Assembly: GCF_000179595.2 (NCBI RefSeq)
Contig: NZ_JH556658.1
Span: 728,569 to 792,568, forward strand
Length of the DNA stretch: 64,000 nucleotides
Source: Acetivibrio cellulolyticus CD2
GTDB lineage: Bacteria > Bacillota > Clostridia > Acetivibrionales > Acetivibrionaceae
Reading direction: 5' to 3'
In this document: in pieces, positions 1 to 9,133 of the stretch
Position numbering within the stretch: the first letter of the stretch is position 1
How the letters are laid out: the number at the start of each line of letters is the position of its first letter
Position numbers and translations under genes: made by a program
The notes under the pieces: generated by a model
What the model was told of the DNA's origin: nothing
The model's input: only the letters and a program-made list of their open reading frames with translations
Database searches by the model: none

Positions 1-537
1 AGGCTTGTCCTTGTAGAAAGCCTTGAGTTTTTTTATGATAGAATTTATGAACTTTGGGTTATTCTCAGTTACAAAGGTTTCAATACCTGAAGTATCATAA
101 GCGATAGTGGATGCAAGAGTAGTGTTAATTTCCTGGCAAATAGGTTCTGTAATATCTACAAGGTGGTTAAAGAAGTTTTCCAGGTAAATAACGAAATCTT
201 GTTTGAACCGTGTAAACTGAGAGTTATGAGGGACGTCTGGAAGGCCACAGAATTCAAGGGCTTCATGGCATAAATTAAGAAAAATAATGAGTAGCGAAAC
301 TGTAGGAATGCCAAGAATTTTCTGCAGAACTAATGCTGAAAGCATTGAAGAGAGTGAATATTTACGGTCTCTCCCTAGAGTTTTGTGGTAAGACCAATAA
401 AAATCCTGTGGTATAAGCGAAGATAAATCAAGATGTTGTGAGAGTAGCTTAAGAAATTTTGGCTTATTATTTTGAAAAACATCTTTACATTCTTCGAATG
501 TGTCAGCAAAAGAAATTTGTTTATAAAGTTTTACCAT
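1..537 (-). CDS. Transposase, N-terminal part (runs off window edge)
   Basis: Read on the minus strand, the frame opens at an ATG (535-537) preceded by AAGGGG and stays open for 179 codons to the window edge, so the 3' part is missing. The protein has a basic, helical N-terminal region with FTRFKQDF near residue 110. Near residue 144 it carries AYDTSGIE, which looks like the first catalytic Asp of a DDE transposase, followed by TENNPKF. This arrangement recalls IS4/IS1182-like transposases, in which the first Asp follows a DUF772-type N-terminal domain. The family assignment is from memory of the motif and is not certain. The other catalytic residues and the far inverted repeat lie outside the window, so I cannot say whether the element is intact. 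Confidence 0.6.
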   Translation of the reverse strand, partial: MVKLYKQISFADTFEECKDVFQNNKPKFLKLLSQHLDLSSLIPQDFYWSYHKTLGRDRKYSLSSMLSALVLQKILGIPTVSLLIIFLNLCHEALEFCGLPDVPHNSQFTRFKQDFVIYLENFFNHLVDITEPICQEINTTLASTIAYDTSGIETFVTENNPKFINSIIKKLKAFYKDKP

Positions 538-697
538 TTGTTTTCCCCTTCTCTTGTTTAAAATTGGATTAGATACCTATATTTTACTAGAAGCAGAGGG
601 GGAAAACAATAAAAATATCAATTTGAAATGCAGTAAATTCAAGCGTTATAGCATTTCGCAAATAACTAATTTACTATTTATCTGGGGGGTAACGCAT

Positions 698-1099
698 ATG
701 TTTGATGAACTTTTTGATGAAATTTTGGATGATAGACACACACACCGACACAGTTGTAATAAAACTGATGTAACCTATGCAAAATTGGATGCTTTAGAAG
801 CTAAATCTAAAGCCAGGGAAGCAAGTACAGAGGTTACATACCTTAAACTCAAAGTAGAAAAACTTATGATTATAACTGAAGCATTATGGATGATTTTAAA
901 AGAAACTACTAAACATACAGATGAAGAACTTAAGGAAAAAATACGTCAGATAGATTTAAAGGATGGAAAGTTGGACGGCAAGGTCGCTGCTGAGTTACCG
1001 GACAAATGTCCGAAATGTGGTCAGATATTGCAAAAAAACAAGCTTAATTGCATATATTGTGGTGCTGAAATTATTTCTACAGATGTTTTTAAAAGATAA
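698..1099 (+). CDS. Small protein with C-terminal zinc ribbon
   Basis: 133 residues from an ATG at 698 behind a GGGGGG ribosome site. An earlier in-frame ATG at 554 has no such site and would add a low-quality leader. The N-terminus is acidic (MFDELFDEILDD). The middle is charged and probably helical or coiled coil, with one hydrophobic stretch (LMIITEALWMIL). The C-terminus carries two CxxC knuckles, CPKCG and CIYCG, spaced as in a rubredoxin-type zinc ribbon. This layout suits a small scaffold or adaptor protein, but no specific function can be read from it. It sits alone between the transposase and the RDD gene. Confidence 0.65.
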   Translation: MFDELFDEILDDRHTHRHSCNKTDVTYAKLDALEAKSKAREASTEVTYLKLKVEKLMIITEALWMILKETTKHTDEELKEKIRQIDLKDGKLDGKVAAELPDKCPKCGQILQKNKLNCIYCGAEIISTDVFKR

Positions 1100-1266
1100 T
1101 TAATTAAGTTTCAAGCAACAAGCTGATTTGTTATTTGTAAAATACTAGCTCTTAATGTGGCATGTTTAAACATAATCTGATATAATATTCATATACTTCA
1201 AAAATTATTATAACAATAACGTTTTGTTAACATGTCTTTTATTTTCGGACTAAAAGGAGAATAATT

Positions 1267-2265
1267 ATGAATTATAGTGTAATATCTAGAAGATTTTGGG
1301 CATGGTTTTTTGACAACGCTATAATTGCTGGCATTTTGTATGGAGTGCTATTGGTATTAAGAATGTCCGGAATGAGTATTTTTCCGGTAGAAGAAATAAT
1401 TGAAGGGAATTTTTCTTCTTTATCAAAGTTTTATCTAATATACGCAATGATATATCTAACATACGAAATTAGTTTCTTAAGTTCGAATCTATCTGCAACA
1501 CCCGGGAAGATAATTATGGAGATGGAAGTTGCTTGCGCTAAGGCAAGTTTTTTGAAGGTCATTATAAGATCAGTGGCAAAATTTATTTCAGCAGCAACCG
1601 GACTTTATTTAATTTTCTTTACTATTGCAATGTTTAATGAAAAAAAGCAGGCAGTACACGACCTGTTAGCCGGTAGTTTTGTAATAGATCAGGAAAGAGA
1701 AAACCAGAGTGCTATGGATTTAACGCAAGATATAACAAAAACTGAAGCATTTTATGAGGAAATGAAAAGCAGAGGAATAAAAACATTTAGCGAACAAAAA
1801 GCCTTAGCTGAAGAAATGTATGGCAAAGCAAGTAAATCTTCTAAAAGTTCTATTCTCTCTAGTTCAATTATTTGGGTACTGGTTTTGGTTGTTTCATTTG
1901 GTTTTAGTTTTATAGGCAGTAAAGTGCTTGTATCGGATATGATAAGCGAAATGAAAATATTACCGCAATTTAAGAATAATGGTGTTAAGGTAGAGCAAAG
2001 TATAGCAGAAAAATATGTGGGAGCATGGGCAAACGACAAAAGAACAGTAGGATTTACTGTTTATTATGATAAAAAAAACAGTACCATGTATATTAATACA
2101 AGTAATGGAGCTTTAAAGTTCATGTTTGACAACGATGATACACTATATATATTTGAAGGAGAAAATAAATTTAAATTCATGTTTTCCGATGGTTATTATA
2201 CTGCCTATATGACCTGTCCAATAAATGGTCAGTTGGAATATAAAGAACATTTAAAAAAGGAGTAA
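1267..2265 (+). CDS. RDD-family membrane protein with extra C-terminal domain
   Basis: 332 residues behind AAAAGGAG. Residues 1-145 form an RDD domain: an early RRFWAWFFDN segment, in which the usual Arg-Asp-Asp is degenerate, two to three membrane helices, and the closing QAVHDLLAGSFVI typical of the family. RDD proteins are small membrane proteins, some linked to ion exchange, but most have no known function. After the RDD part come a charged cytosolic segment (about 158-190), another membrane helix (about 198-220), and a roughly 100-residue beta-rich, probably extracytoplasmic domain that I do not recognise. The cytosolic segment resembles the N-terminus of the protein at 6541-7359. A 12-bp palindrome, ATGTTTAAACAT at 1162-1173, and a TATAAT at 1181 lie upstream. 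Confidence 0.75.
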   Translation: MNYSVISRRFWAWFFDNAIIAGILYGVLLVLRMSGMSIFPVEEIIEGNFSSLSKFYLIYAMIYLTYEISFLSSNLSATPGKIIMEMEVACAKASFLKVIIRSVAKFISAATGLYLIFFTIAMFNEKKQAVHDLLAGSFVIDQERENQSAMDLTQDITKTEAFYEEMKSRGIKTFSEQKALAEEMYGKASKSSKSSILSSSIIWVLVLVVSFGFSFIGSKVLVSDMISEMKILPQFKNNGVKVEQSIAEKYVGAWANDKRTVGFTVYYDKKNSTMYINTSNGALKFMFDNDDTLYIFEGENKFKFMFSDGYYTAYMTCPINGQLEYKEHLKKE

Positions 2266-2427
2266 AGTGCTATCTTGCGGAAGTGCATGGTAACGTATAT
2301 CTTTGTTAAGATTTAAGTTGTAGCATGCTTTTAGGCACACTTTATATTTATAATCAGACTTTTTTAATAACAATCAGTATAATATGAAAACTGTGTTTTT
2401 AAACTTATGCTATGGAGATGTAATCTT

Positions 2428-3846
2428 GTGGGATCATACATTTTGATAACAATACTGTTTCTTGCAATAATTTTTATGGATATCATCAGAAAAATAAATC
2501 TAACCAATAAACTGCTTATGAGTGTACTTATAATAATTGTACCCCATACTATACTGGCTGCAGCTTTTATATCAAAGATGCAAAGTTTTATCTCTGCAAA
2601 GTACTTGACAGTTATTTATGTATTATTTGCAATTTACATATGGATAAAGGTTAGTATTTCACCTTATTCTAAAAAGCAGATAGACGATTTTCGAGTACAT
2701 GTTTTGGTGGGTGGACGAAGACTTATATTATATAGTTTATACTCTGGGATTGCACAAATTCCGTTTTATATGCTCTTAAACCGGTTTGTAAAAAGTTCAA
2801 TACCTCCTCAGGTTTTTGTGACAGATATTATATTGACAGTAATATTTATATCTAGTTTGTATCTAAATGGTATACTCCGAATTATTATTACTTCCAAACA
2901 ACTAAGTATCATAAAGAAAATTCTCATTATAATTTATATGTGGATTCCAATTGTAAATTTATTTTTTATAGTGTATCTAGGCAACATAGTGAAAGCTGAG
3001 TATGAACGTGAGTTATATAGAATTTTAAATAGAAATGTGAGAATAGACTCCGAAATATGTAAAACCAAGTATCCGCTAATTATGCTTCATGGTATAGGTT
3101 TTAAGGATTTTAAATATTTTAACTATTGGGGAAGAATCCCCGGTGAGTTGAAACGGCATGGCGCAACCATATATTACGGCAATCATGAAGCATGGGCTAC
3201 AATAGAAGATAATGGAGAGTTCCTCAAGCAAAGAATTTTGGAGATCATTAAAACTGAAGGGTGTGAAAAAGTAAATATTATTGCACACTCAAGGGGAGGA
3301 CTAGATGCCCGTTATATGATAAGTATGCTCGGAATGTCCGATCACGTTGCGTCTCTTACCACTATTTCTACACCGCATCATGGAGCAAAAATAATTGATA
3401 TTATATATAAACTTCCTGAACCTCTCATCAATTTGATTGGAAATCGCTTCAACAAAAATGCGAGATTAATGGGAGATAAAAAACCAGATATATTTGTTTC
3501 GAGCCGACAGCTTACGATTAGCTATTGCGAAGAATTCAATAAAAGCGTACGAGATTCCGAAAAAGTATATTATCAAAGCTTTGCAGCTGTAATGAATAAT
3601 ATATTCAGCGATTATATTCTCACAATTCCAAATCTCATACTAAGGCTGGTAGAAGGCGAGAATGACGGATTTGTATCAATAGAATCTTCAAAATGGGGAG
3701 AATTTAAAGGTGTATTGTCAACCAAACACAACCGAGGCATTTCACATGGGGATCTTATAGATCTGCGAAGAAATGACTACGAAGGATTTGATGCAAGAGA
3801 AAAATATATTGAAATTGTGTCGGGACTGAAAAATATGGGGTTTTAA
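2428..3846 (+). CDS. Membrane-anchored lipase/esterase-like alpha/beta hydrolase
   Basis: About 472 residues. I chose GTG at 2428 because GGAG lies ten bases upstream; an in-frame ATG at 2407 has no ribosome site. The first 190 residues hold about six hydrophobic helices. The rest is an alpha/beta hydrolase of the triacylglycerol lipase (LipA/class 2-like) type. It begins with YPLIMLHGIGF, the oxyanion HG loop. The nucleophile elbow AHSRGG carries the catalytic Ser, and STPHHGA follows it. The closing catalytic His is probably in TKHNRGISHGD near the C-terminus. The substrate could be a membrane lipid or another ester. A strong terminator follows at 3899-3948, so this is probably a single-gene transcript. 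Confidence 0.75.
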   Translation: MGSYILITILFLAIIFMDIIRKINLTNKLLMSVLIIIVPHTILAAAFISKMQSFISAKYLTVIYVLFAIYIWIKVSISPYSKKQIDDFRVHVLVGGRRLILYSLYSGIAQIPFYMLLNRFVKSSIPPQVFVTDIILTVIFISSLYLNGILRIIITSKQLSIIKKILIIIYMWIPIVNLFFIVYLGNIVKAEYERELYRILNRNVRIDSEICKTKYPLIMLHGIGFKDFKYFNYWGRIPGELKRHGATIYYGNHEAWATIEDNGEFLKQRILEIIKTEGCEKVNIIAHSRGGLDARYMISMLGMSDHVASLTTISTPHHGAKIIDIIYKLPEPLINLIGNRFNKNARLMGDKKPDIFVSSRQLTISYCEEFNKSVRDSEKVYYQSFAAVMNNIFSDYILTIPNLILRLVEGENDGFVSIESSKWGEFKGVLSTKHNRGISHGDLIDLRRNDYEGFDAREKYIEIVSGLKNMGF

Positions 3847-3898
3847 TAATTGATTGTAGAAAAAATTGCACTGAAATCTTCAAAACTAACGTTTTATG

Positions 3899-3948
3899 AA
3901 AATGACAATAACCATTTGATTTAGTGGCTATTGTCATTTTGGTTTTTT
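3899..3948 (+). terminator. Rho-independent terminator after lipase-like gene
   Basis: A 16-bp stem pairs AAAATGACAATAACCA (3899-3914) with TGGCTATTGTCATTTT (3925-3940), with one mismatch, and is followed by a run of six T. It lies about 50 bases after the lipase stop. Confidence 0.85.
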
Positions 3949-3978
3949 ATATTCAAGCTAAAGTACAAAACAGCCTAT

Positions 3979-4677
3979 TTATTCTATAGATATATTAATT
4001 AAGGTACCATTATTAATTTTCTCTACTTTAAGTATAAAACTTAACTTATCTTTCTTACCTAAAGCAGTAAATAGATTTTCTGTAGATTCCATATAAACAC
4101 CTTCTACGGATTTTAATGCATTTGAATAATAATTTTTAACATCTTTTATACTTTTTTCTGTTACTAGCGTTACATCGCATGAGCTTTTATCACATTCCGA
4201 TTGAAGTATTTTTGACCCTTCATACAGCGGAACTATGTCTTTCCTATAGTACTGAGATATTTGACTTAGGTCCAAACCGTCTTTCATGCTCGATTCAGGT
4301 GTACCTTTTGTATTTTTGATGTCAGCTTCAACAACTTGACCAACCGTGTCCAAGGCAGATGAAAGTATTGAACCTAACGAATCGGAATCATCAGATTCAC
4401 TTTCTACATCTAAATCAAACTTTTTACCGTTTGAATCAACACTAACACCATCTGTTCCTACATTAACCTTCGTTCCATCTGAATCAATATTAACACCATC
4501 TGTTCCAACGTCAACCTTTGTTCCATATGAATTGATATTAACGCCATCTGTTCCTACACTAACCTTTGTTCCATCAGCATTAATTTTGACAGTCTCTTTA
4601 TTACCGCTACATCCTGCAAAACTTGCAACAAATAATACACCAATTATTGCAACAGCACCTATTTTTCGTTTAAACAT
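3979..4677 (-). CDS. Lipoprotein with 16-residue tandem repeats
   Basis: 232 residues on the minus strand. I start at ATG 4675-4677 because GAAGGGG sits just upstream; an ATG 18 bases earlier would place that ribosome site inside the gene. The signal peptide ends in a lipobox, FAGC, with Cys at residue 23. It is therefore probably a lipid-anchored protein outside the membrane. Residues 36-83 are three copies of a 16-residue unit of the form GTKVxVGTDGVxxxSx. An acidic, serine-rich linker follows, then a C-terminal domain of about 110 residues with two cysteines near residue 170. I do not recognise the C-terminal domain. The gene is alone and faces away from its neighbours. Confidence 0.75.
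   Translation of the reverse strand: MFKRKIGAVAIIGVLFVASFAGCSGNKETVKINADGTKVSVGTDGVNINSYGTKVDVGTDGVNIDSDGTKVNVGTDGVSVDSNGKKFDLDVESESDDSDSLGSILSSALDTVGQVVEADIKNTKGTPESSMKDGLDLSQISQYYRKDIVPLYEGSKILQSECDKSSCDVTLVTEKSIKDVKNYYSNALKSVEGVYMESTENLFTALGKKDKLSFILKVEKINNGTLINISIE
4429..4572 (-). repeat. Three 48-bp tandem repeats inside lipoprotein gene
   Basis: Three consecutive 48-base units encode GTKVSVGTDGVNINSY, GTKVDVGTDGVNIDSD and GTKVNVGTDGVSVDSN. A fourth unit starts (GKKFDLDV) and breaks down. Gly-Thr-Asp-Gly turns in a regular beta period suggest a small repeat rod or stalk. Confidence 0.9.
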
Positions 4678-5141
4678 AATTTTTACCCCTTCCAATTATT
4701 AAGTATTGTATTTCGTAAATTGTTAAAACAAATGATCCTTTTGAGTTAAATAGCTTTGTTGATGTTTTCAGGTTCGGAGTTATTCTTGAATTTTTCATTA
4801 ATAAAGAGCTAATGCTATAGCGGTATATATCTACAGCTGGTAATTAATACTAAAACAATTTAACATTTTATGAACTTAGTTTCAAGATGAGAAACGTCAT
4901 TAATTGCGATTACTAAAGTCATTACAATCAATGACGTTTTTCACTTGACAAAACAATTTTGTCAATAAGTTGTTTGTGCAGATACTTTTATAGTCAGTGC
5001 ACATTGTCGCTGTTAGCATCAATTGGGTATAACTCACTATGGAAAAAACTGAATTTCCGCAGTTTCATAATTTAAATGTGAAAATTCCAGACTTTTCAGC
5101 TGTTTTGGTAGTTTTTGAGCTGAAATGACTTGAAATCCGAA
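4678..5141. other. Long intergenic gap, no gene seen
   Basis: About 460 bases between divergent genes. I find no credible reading frame with a ribosome site. The one clear structure is a hairpin at 4891-4942 with a T-run, which has no gene upstream on its strand. Confidence 0.6.
4891..4942 (+). terminator. Orphan terminator-like hairpin
   Basis: GAAACGTCATTAATTG (4891-4906) pairs with CAATCAATGACGTTTTT (4925-4941) with one mismatch, ending in five T. No gene on the plus strand ends here, so it may close a short untranslated RNA or be a relic. Confidence 0.5.
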
Positions 5142-5169
5142 TTGATATATAATATAAAAGTGCTATAAT
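5142..5169 (+). promoter_or_regulatory. Sigma-A-type promoter of SPFH gene
   Basis: TTGATA at 5142-5147 and TATAAT at 5164-5169 are separated by 16 bases, about 55 bases before the start codon. Confidence 0.6.
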
Positions 5170-5223
5170 GAATATATAGAAGTGATATCAAAATAATATC
5201 ATTATTGAAAAGAGGCGGGTAAT

Positions 5224-6114
5224 ATGAAAGAAAAAATTAAAGAAGTTAAGCCAGGGTTTACATTGTTTATTGCAAATATGCTTATGCTTGCAATATCTCT
5301 ATTTTTGATAATATGGGGCATTATCGAAACAGCAAATCATCCATCTGTAATACCAGTTGCATCAATAATTTCGGGATCGATTTTATTAATTATATGGTTT
5401 ATCTTTATAAACGGATTTTTTACTTTGCAGCCAAACGAAGCAGCAGTTCTTATTTTGTTTGGTGAATACAAGGGAACGGTAAAAAAGTCCGGATGGTACT
5501 TTACAAATCCATTCTACACAAAAAAGAAAATTTCTCTCCGTTCAAGAAACATAAATGGTGAAAAACTCAAGGTAAATGATGAAGCTGGAAATCCTATCGA
5601 AATTGCGGCAGTAATAGTTTGGCGGGTAGAAAACACATTTCAGGCAGTGTTTGATGTTGAAAACTATATTGACTATGTAAAGGTACAGAGTGAATCTGCC
5701 ATAAGACACTTAGCAGGTATGTATCCATATGACATAACGGATCAGGAACATAACATTTCATTAAGAGGCAGCAGCGAAGAGATAGCAGAGGCGTTAAAAA
5801 TAGAGCTCCAGGAAAGATTGGGGAAAGCTGGTGTTGTAGTTGAGGAAGCAAGACTAAGCCACCTTGCATACTCACCTGAAATTGCAGCTGCAATGCTCCA
5901 ACGACAGCAGGCTTCAGCAATAATATCTGCAAGACAGAAAATTGTTGAAGGTGCAGTAGGAATGGTTCAAATGGCTCTTACCAAGTTAAGTGAAGATGGA
6001 ATAGTAGAACTTGATGAAGAGAGAAAAGCAGCAATGGTAAGCAACTTATTGGTAGTGTTATGCGGTGAAAGATCAACACAGCCGGTTATAAATACAGGCA
6101 CACTTCATAATTAA
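5224..6114 (+). CDS. SPFH/band-7 (stomatin/prohibitin-like) membrane protein
   Basis: 296 residues behind AAGAGGCGGG. Two membrane helices near residues 12-35 and 42-65 are followed directly by the band-7 core, starting at [17 protein letters not shown] and running to about residue 225. RIELGEI-type oligomerisation features are absent, but the helical KIEL...[27 protein letters not shown] stretch near 190-240 is the usual end of an SPFH domain. Such proteins form membrane rings or microdomains. The downstream gene is eight bases away and encodes a small ribbon-helix-helix protein. The pair looks like an operon seen in many Firmicutes, where the small partner is thought to act with the SPFH protein. 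Its role here is unknown. Confidence 0.85.
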   Translation: MKEKIKEVKPGFTLFIANMLMLAISLFLIIWGIIETANHPSVIPVASIISGSILLIIWFIFINGFFTLQPNEAAVLILFGEYKGTVKKSGWYFTNPFYTKKKISLRSRNINGEKLKVNDEAGNPIEIAAVIVWRVENTFQAVFDVENYIDYVKVQSESAIRHLAGMYPYDITDQEHNISLRGSSEEIAEALKIELQERLGKAGVVVEEARLSHLAYSPEIAAAMLQRQQASAIISARQKIVEGAVGMVQMALTKLSEDGIVELDEERKAAMVSNLLVVLCGERSTQPVINTGTLHN

Positions 6115-6128
6115 AGGTGTGAGTGATA

Positions 6129-6320
6129 ATGGCAGAGAAAAAAACTGTTCTATTAAGACTAAACCCTAAAACATGGGAAGAGCTTAGCTGTTGGGCTGAA
6201 GATGAATTTAGATCAATAAACGGTCAAATTGAGTACATTTTACACGATGCAATACAAAAAAGAAAAAAGGCTAAGCCTTCTCAAAAGGATGAGTCAAACG
6301 ATAACCCTGATAACGTGTGA
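6129..6320 (+). CDS. Arc-like ribbon-helix-helix small protein
   Basis: 63 residues. I start at ATG 6129 behind AAAGGTG; a GTG two codons earlier is the alternative. The N-terminus has the short beta strand TVLLRLNPKTW, followed by two helices (EELSCWAEDEF and SINGQIEYILHDAIQKR), the Arc/MetJ-type DNA-binding fold. The tail is charged and disordered. It lies 14 bases after the SPFH gene and is probably co-transcribed with it. A hairpin at 6361-6400 closes the transcript. It may be a small DNA-binding regulator. I see no toxin gene beside it. Confidence 0.75.
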   Translation: MAEKKTVLLRLNPKTWEELSCWAEDEFRSINGQIEYILHDAIQKRKKAKPSQKDESNDNPDNV

Positions 6321-6360
6321 AATATACTTTGAGCATGATTTAAAAAAATTGCATTCCAAT

Positions 6361-6400
6361 ATTAAGGTTCGGGAATAGATAGAGATTTCCGAACCTTAAT
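6361..6400 (+). terminator. Hairpin after SPFH operon
   Basis: ATTAAGGTTCGG (6361-6372) pairs perfectly with CCGAACCTTAAT (6389-6400). Only a weak T-run (TTATTT) follows, so it is a probable but not ideal terminator. Confidence 0.55.
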
Positions 6401-6540
6401 TATTTGGGGAAGTTTTGAAGCGTGTACAAATAACTAAGGAAAAGCTTTCTATAGGGGGTGAATTTATAGCATTATTATATTATAATTATGTATAGGGGCA
6501 TTATTTGGAAAATGTATTTTTGGGATAAAGAGGTGATAGC

Positions 6541-7359
6541 TTGGATAAGAAGCACGAAAAGCAAGTCATGGATCAATTATTTGATGAAATGAAAAAGGGA
6601 CAAGTAAGAACTTATAGTGAGATGCAGCAGAGAAAAGCTGAACTTATGAATGAAAACCAAAGCCCAGATTGTGTTATTAAAGTGAAAAATACTAACAAGC
6701 TTTTACCTAAAATTATTTCTATTGTTTTAATTTTTATTTGTGTGGTATTTGCTGTTAATTTCTTTAGCGGACTTAGGATGCCAGTAACTCAAACCTCCTA
6801 TAATAGTTTTAGTGCACAGAATGATCCGACACAGACTGATACTACAGGACGCAGTTTTTCTGTTACGACCTTATGGAAAAAGTGGTACATAACTCCTGTT
6901 GCTGATTATAAGATTGTTGCAAAGGTTAAAAGCAAGCATCATATTAATTTCTTTCAGGATGATGCGTCTTTGCTGGGTAAATACGATTTGGCGTTAGCAT
7001 GGGGTGAACTTGTTAAGCCTGAGTATGATGAATATATTAAGTATTTTCAGGCGGGAAGACGCTATACGGTAACTAGTTCTAGTGACTGCCCATTAAATAT
7101 GGATTATATATCAACCCATTCTGCAAATAATCATATAATTGCAGCCAATAATGGTGTTCTCAGAGGTGTAAGGAATATCAAAAAAGAAGATATTGTTTAT
7201 ATGGAAGGATACCTGGTAAATGCGTTCAGGAAGGGAAGTGGAAATAACGGTTATTTTACATGGGAAACCAGTTTAGTTAGAAATGATAATTCCTATGATG
7301 GTGGTTGTGAAGTGTTTTATTTAAAAAAGCTTCAAATTGGAAGTAAAACTTATGAATAA
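6541..7359 (+). CDS. Single-pass membrane protein, unknown function
   Basis: 272 residues with a TTG start at 6541, chosen because AGAGGTG lies just upstream. Residues 1-50 are charged and cytosolic, residues 58-76 are a membrane helix, and the remaining 190 or so residues should be outside. The outer domain contains paired cysteines (CPLNM, GGCEVF) and ends in a beta-rich stretch. I do not recognise the family. The N-terminal segment (LFDEMKKGQVRTYSEMQQ) resembles the middle of the RDD protein at 1267-2265 (FYEEMKSRGIKTFSEQKA), and in both proteins it is followed by a membrane helix. The two may share a small cytosolic module. Confidence 0.6.
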   Translation: MDKKHEKQVMDQLFDEMKKGQVRTYSEMQQRKAELMNENQSPDCVIKVKNTNKLLPKIISIVLIFICVVFAVNFFSGLRMPVTQTSYNSFSAQNDPTQTDTTGRSFSVTTLWKKWYITPVADYKIVAKVKSKHHINFFQDDASLLGKYDLALAWGELVKPEYDEYIKYFQAGRRYTVTSSSDCPLNMDYISTHSANNHIIAANNGVLRGVRNIKKEDIVYMEGYLVNAFRKGSGNNGYFTWETSLVRNDNSYDGGCEVFYLKKLQIGSKTYE

Positions 7360-7430
7360 GAGAAAAAAAGATGGTTCACATCCTCTTGGAATGATAAACT
7401 ATCCGTTTTTATAAATAAGGAAATTTCTTC

Positions 7431-7460
7431 AGCCAAATATTGATATAACAATATTTGGCT
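7431..7460. terminator. Hairpin between convergent genes
   Basis: AGCCAAATATTG (7431-7442) and CAATATTTGGCT (7449-7460) form a perfect 12-bp stem with a six-base loop between two converging genes. Flanking T-runs are weak on both sides, so it is probably a shared terminator. Confidence 0.6.
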
Positions 7461-7461
7461 A

Positions 7462-7776
7462 TTATGCCTTTTTCTCTTTTAACAAGAATATTTCCTTCTC
7501 AGTTTCCATTTCTTTATGAAGAAGAAAACGAATATTGTCACTTATAGCATTTAAATTTTGTCTGGTTTCAGTTCGAAACTCAGTTAATTCTGCAGTTTGA
7601 TCATATACTGCATCTAATTTTTTTTCTATTCGTGCTTGACCTTCTGCAAACTGCTCTTGATTTTTAGCAAACTGCTCTTGATTTTTAACGAGTAGCTCTT
7701 GATTTTTTTCAAGATCGCTGACTTTATTATTGAGTACCTTTAATTCTGTAAGTATTTGATTTAAAACCTGTTCCAT
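7462..7776 (-). CDS. Small coiled-coil protein with heptad repeats
   Basis: 104 residues on the minus strand behind GGAAGGGTGG. The sequence is almost wholly helical. Residues 20-45 are near-perfect seven-residue repeats of the KNQEQFA type, followed by amphipathic helices to the end. There is no signal peptide, membrane helix or catalytic motif. Proteins of this kind are common in Clostridia beside unrelated genes and have no assigned role. It converges on the membrane protein at 6541-7359. Confidence 0.6.
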   Translation of the reverse strand: MEQVLNQILTELKVLNNKVSDLEKNQELLVKNQEQFAKNQEQFAEGQARIEKKLDAVYDQTAELTEFRTETRQNLNAISDNIRFLLHKEMETEKEIFLLKEKKA

Positions 7777-7859
7777 AATACCACCCTTCCAAAATAACTA
7801 AACACAACTCACTACTAAATAATATTATACTACATTTACCTTGTAAATAGTCAACCTCT

Positions 7860-9077
7860 TTATAATAATGACAATAAATTATGTTCCGGTGATTCTGCTT
7901 GAAGCTTTTGTTTTATTGCAGTACATTTTATCAGAACATCTCTATTATGTATTATCTGAAGTTTTTCAAAAAGTAGTTTGCTGTTAACACGTTTGAAGGG
8001 GATTTGAGTGCTTACACCTAAAGCTTTTATTGCATTAGCGTTTTCTGTTTGTTCTGCCATCCTATAACAAATCAACTGCGGAATACCTGCCTTTAAGGCT
8101 TCATAACAGGTTCCTATACCACCATGATGTACAATAGCACAGCATTTATCCAGCAAAAGTTCAAGCGGTAGGTATTGGGCGTGGATAATATTGTCGGGCA
8201 GATTCTCAGGTAGCGCATCTTTGAACTTTGTGAGAAATATTCCTGGCTTTGATAACTTTTCGAGAGCCAGTACCGCTTCGCTAAAGAAGTTTTTATTGTC
8301 TTGAAACGCTGTGCCAGGAGTAAATAAAATCGGTTTTTCATGCTTTTCAAGAAAAGTTACAATATTATCCGGAAGCTTATTATCTTCTTTAAGCGATTTC
8401 GGAAAGCCAACAAAGTCAACCTTCAAATCTCCTGATAATTTGAAATTTAAAAGCCAGTCGGGAAATAGGTTCCAATTTATACCGTCAAACATCCACTCAG
8501 CACTGCTCTTTTTTAATGACTGCAGTTCAAATTCACTTCTGATATTATTTATCGGTTTTCCAAGAAGTTGATTGTCTATAAATTTATTTATTACTTTTAC
8601 AACCTTGTTCTCAATTAGTGTTGAAAAACTGTCTACTGCCTTGAAGGTCCTTAGCCAGTGAGGAGAAAGATTAATATTTATATTTTTGATTTTTAGTTTT
8701 TCTGCTGCAATTTTTGCACCATACACACAAAAATGATTCAATATTATTGTGTCAGAGGTTTTTAACCTGTCTACAATATTGTATATATCTTTTGAAGGCT
8801 TCAAATACAAGTAATCAAAAAGCCTTCTTACAGTTTTAACACCTTCACCTTTATCCTTAAATTTGTTTCCGGTTTTTATAGGTGGGGTAGTTGCGATGGT
8901 GTAATCATCAACTGTACCTATAGGATGGAATTCAAACCCTTCCGCTGTAACCATTTCTTCATAATATGGGTTTGTTAGAAATACTACAGTATGACCAGCT
9001 TTAGAGAATATTCTTCCCATCCAAATGAATGGATTGATATCACCGACACTACCTAATGTTATAAGGATTATTTTCAT
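7860..9077 (-). CDS. GT1-family (UGT/MGT-type) glycosyltransferase
   Basis: 405 residues on the minus strand. The N-terminus, MKIILITLGSVGDINPF, followed by LGRIFSKAGHTVVFLT-like sequence, is the acceptor-binding Rossmann fold of GT-B enzymes. Near residue 315 the donor-binding signature HHGGIGT leads into EALKAGIPQLICY and AEQTENA, typical of the UGT/macrolide-glycosyltransferase and rhamnosyltransferase group. The reaction should be transfer of a sugar from a nucleotide sugar to a lipid or small molecule. The gene lies 56 bases downstream of a PadR regulator on the same strand and is probably controlled by it, a layout often seen for detoxifying or envelope-modifying transferases. It could act on the product of the large cluster, but it is over 7 kb away and nothing links them directly. 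Confidence 0.85.
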   Translation of the reverse strand: MKIILITLGSVGDINPFIWMGRIFSKAGHTVVFLTNPYYEEMVTAEGFEFHPIGTVDDYTIATTPPIKTGNKFKDKGEGVKTVRRLFDYLYLKPSKDIYNIVDRLKTSDTIILNHFCVYGAKIAAEKLKIKNININLSPHWLRTFKAVDSFSTLIENKVVKVINKFIDNQLLGKPINNIRSEFELQSLKKSSAEWMFDGINWNLFPDWLLNFKLSGDLKVDFVGFPKSLKEDNKLPDNIVTFLEKHEKPILFTPGTAFQDNKNFFSEAVLALEKLSKPGIFLTKFKDALPENLPDNIIHAQYLPLELLLDKCCAIVHHGGIGTCYEALKAGIPQLICYRMAEQTENANAIKALGVSTQIPFKRVNSKLLFEKLQIIHNRDVLIKCTAIKQKLQAESPEHNLLSLL

Positions 9078-9133
9078 TAAACATCACATCCTATCTTCTT
9101 ATTTTAATTTAAGGAATTCAACTATTCTATCAC

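Noticed and set aside
4346-4702. Plus-strand frame across the lipoprotein gene
   Set aside because: It is the antisense of the 16-residue repeats; the minus-strand frame has the signal peptide, lipobox and ribosome site.
7860-9077. Glycosyltransferase as a tailoring enzyme of the large cluster
   Set aside because: It is over 8 kb away, on the other strand, and has its own PadR control; nothing in the sequence links it to the cluster.
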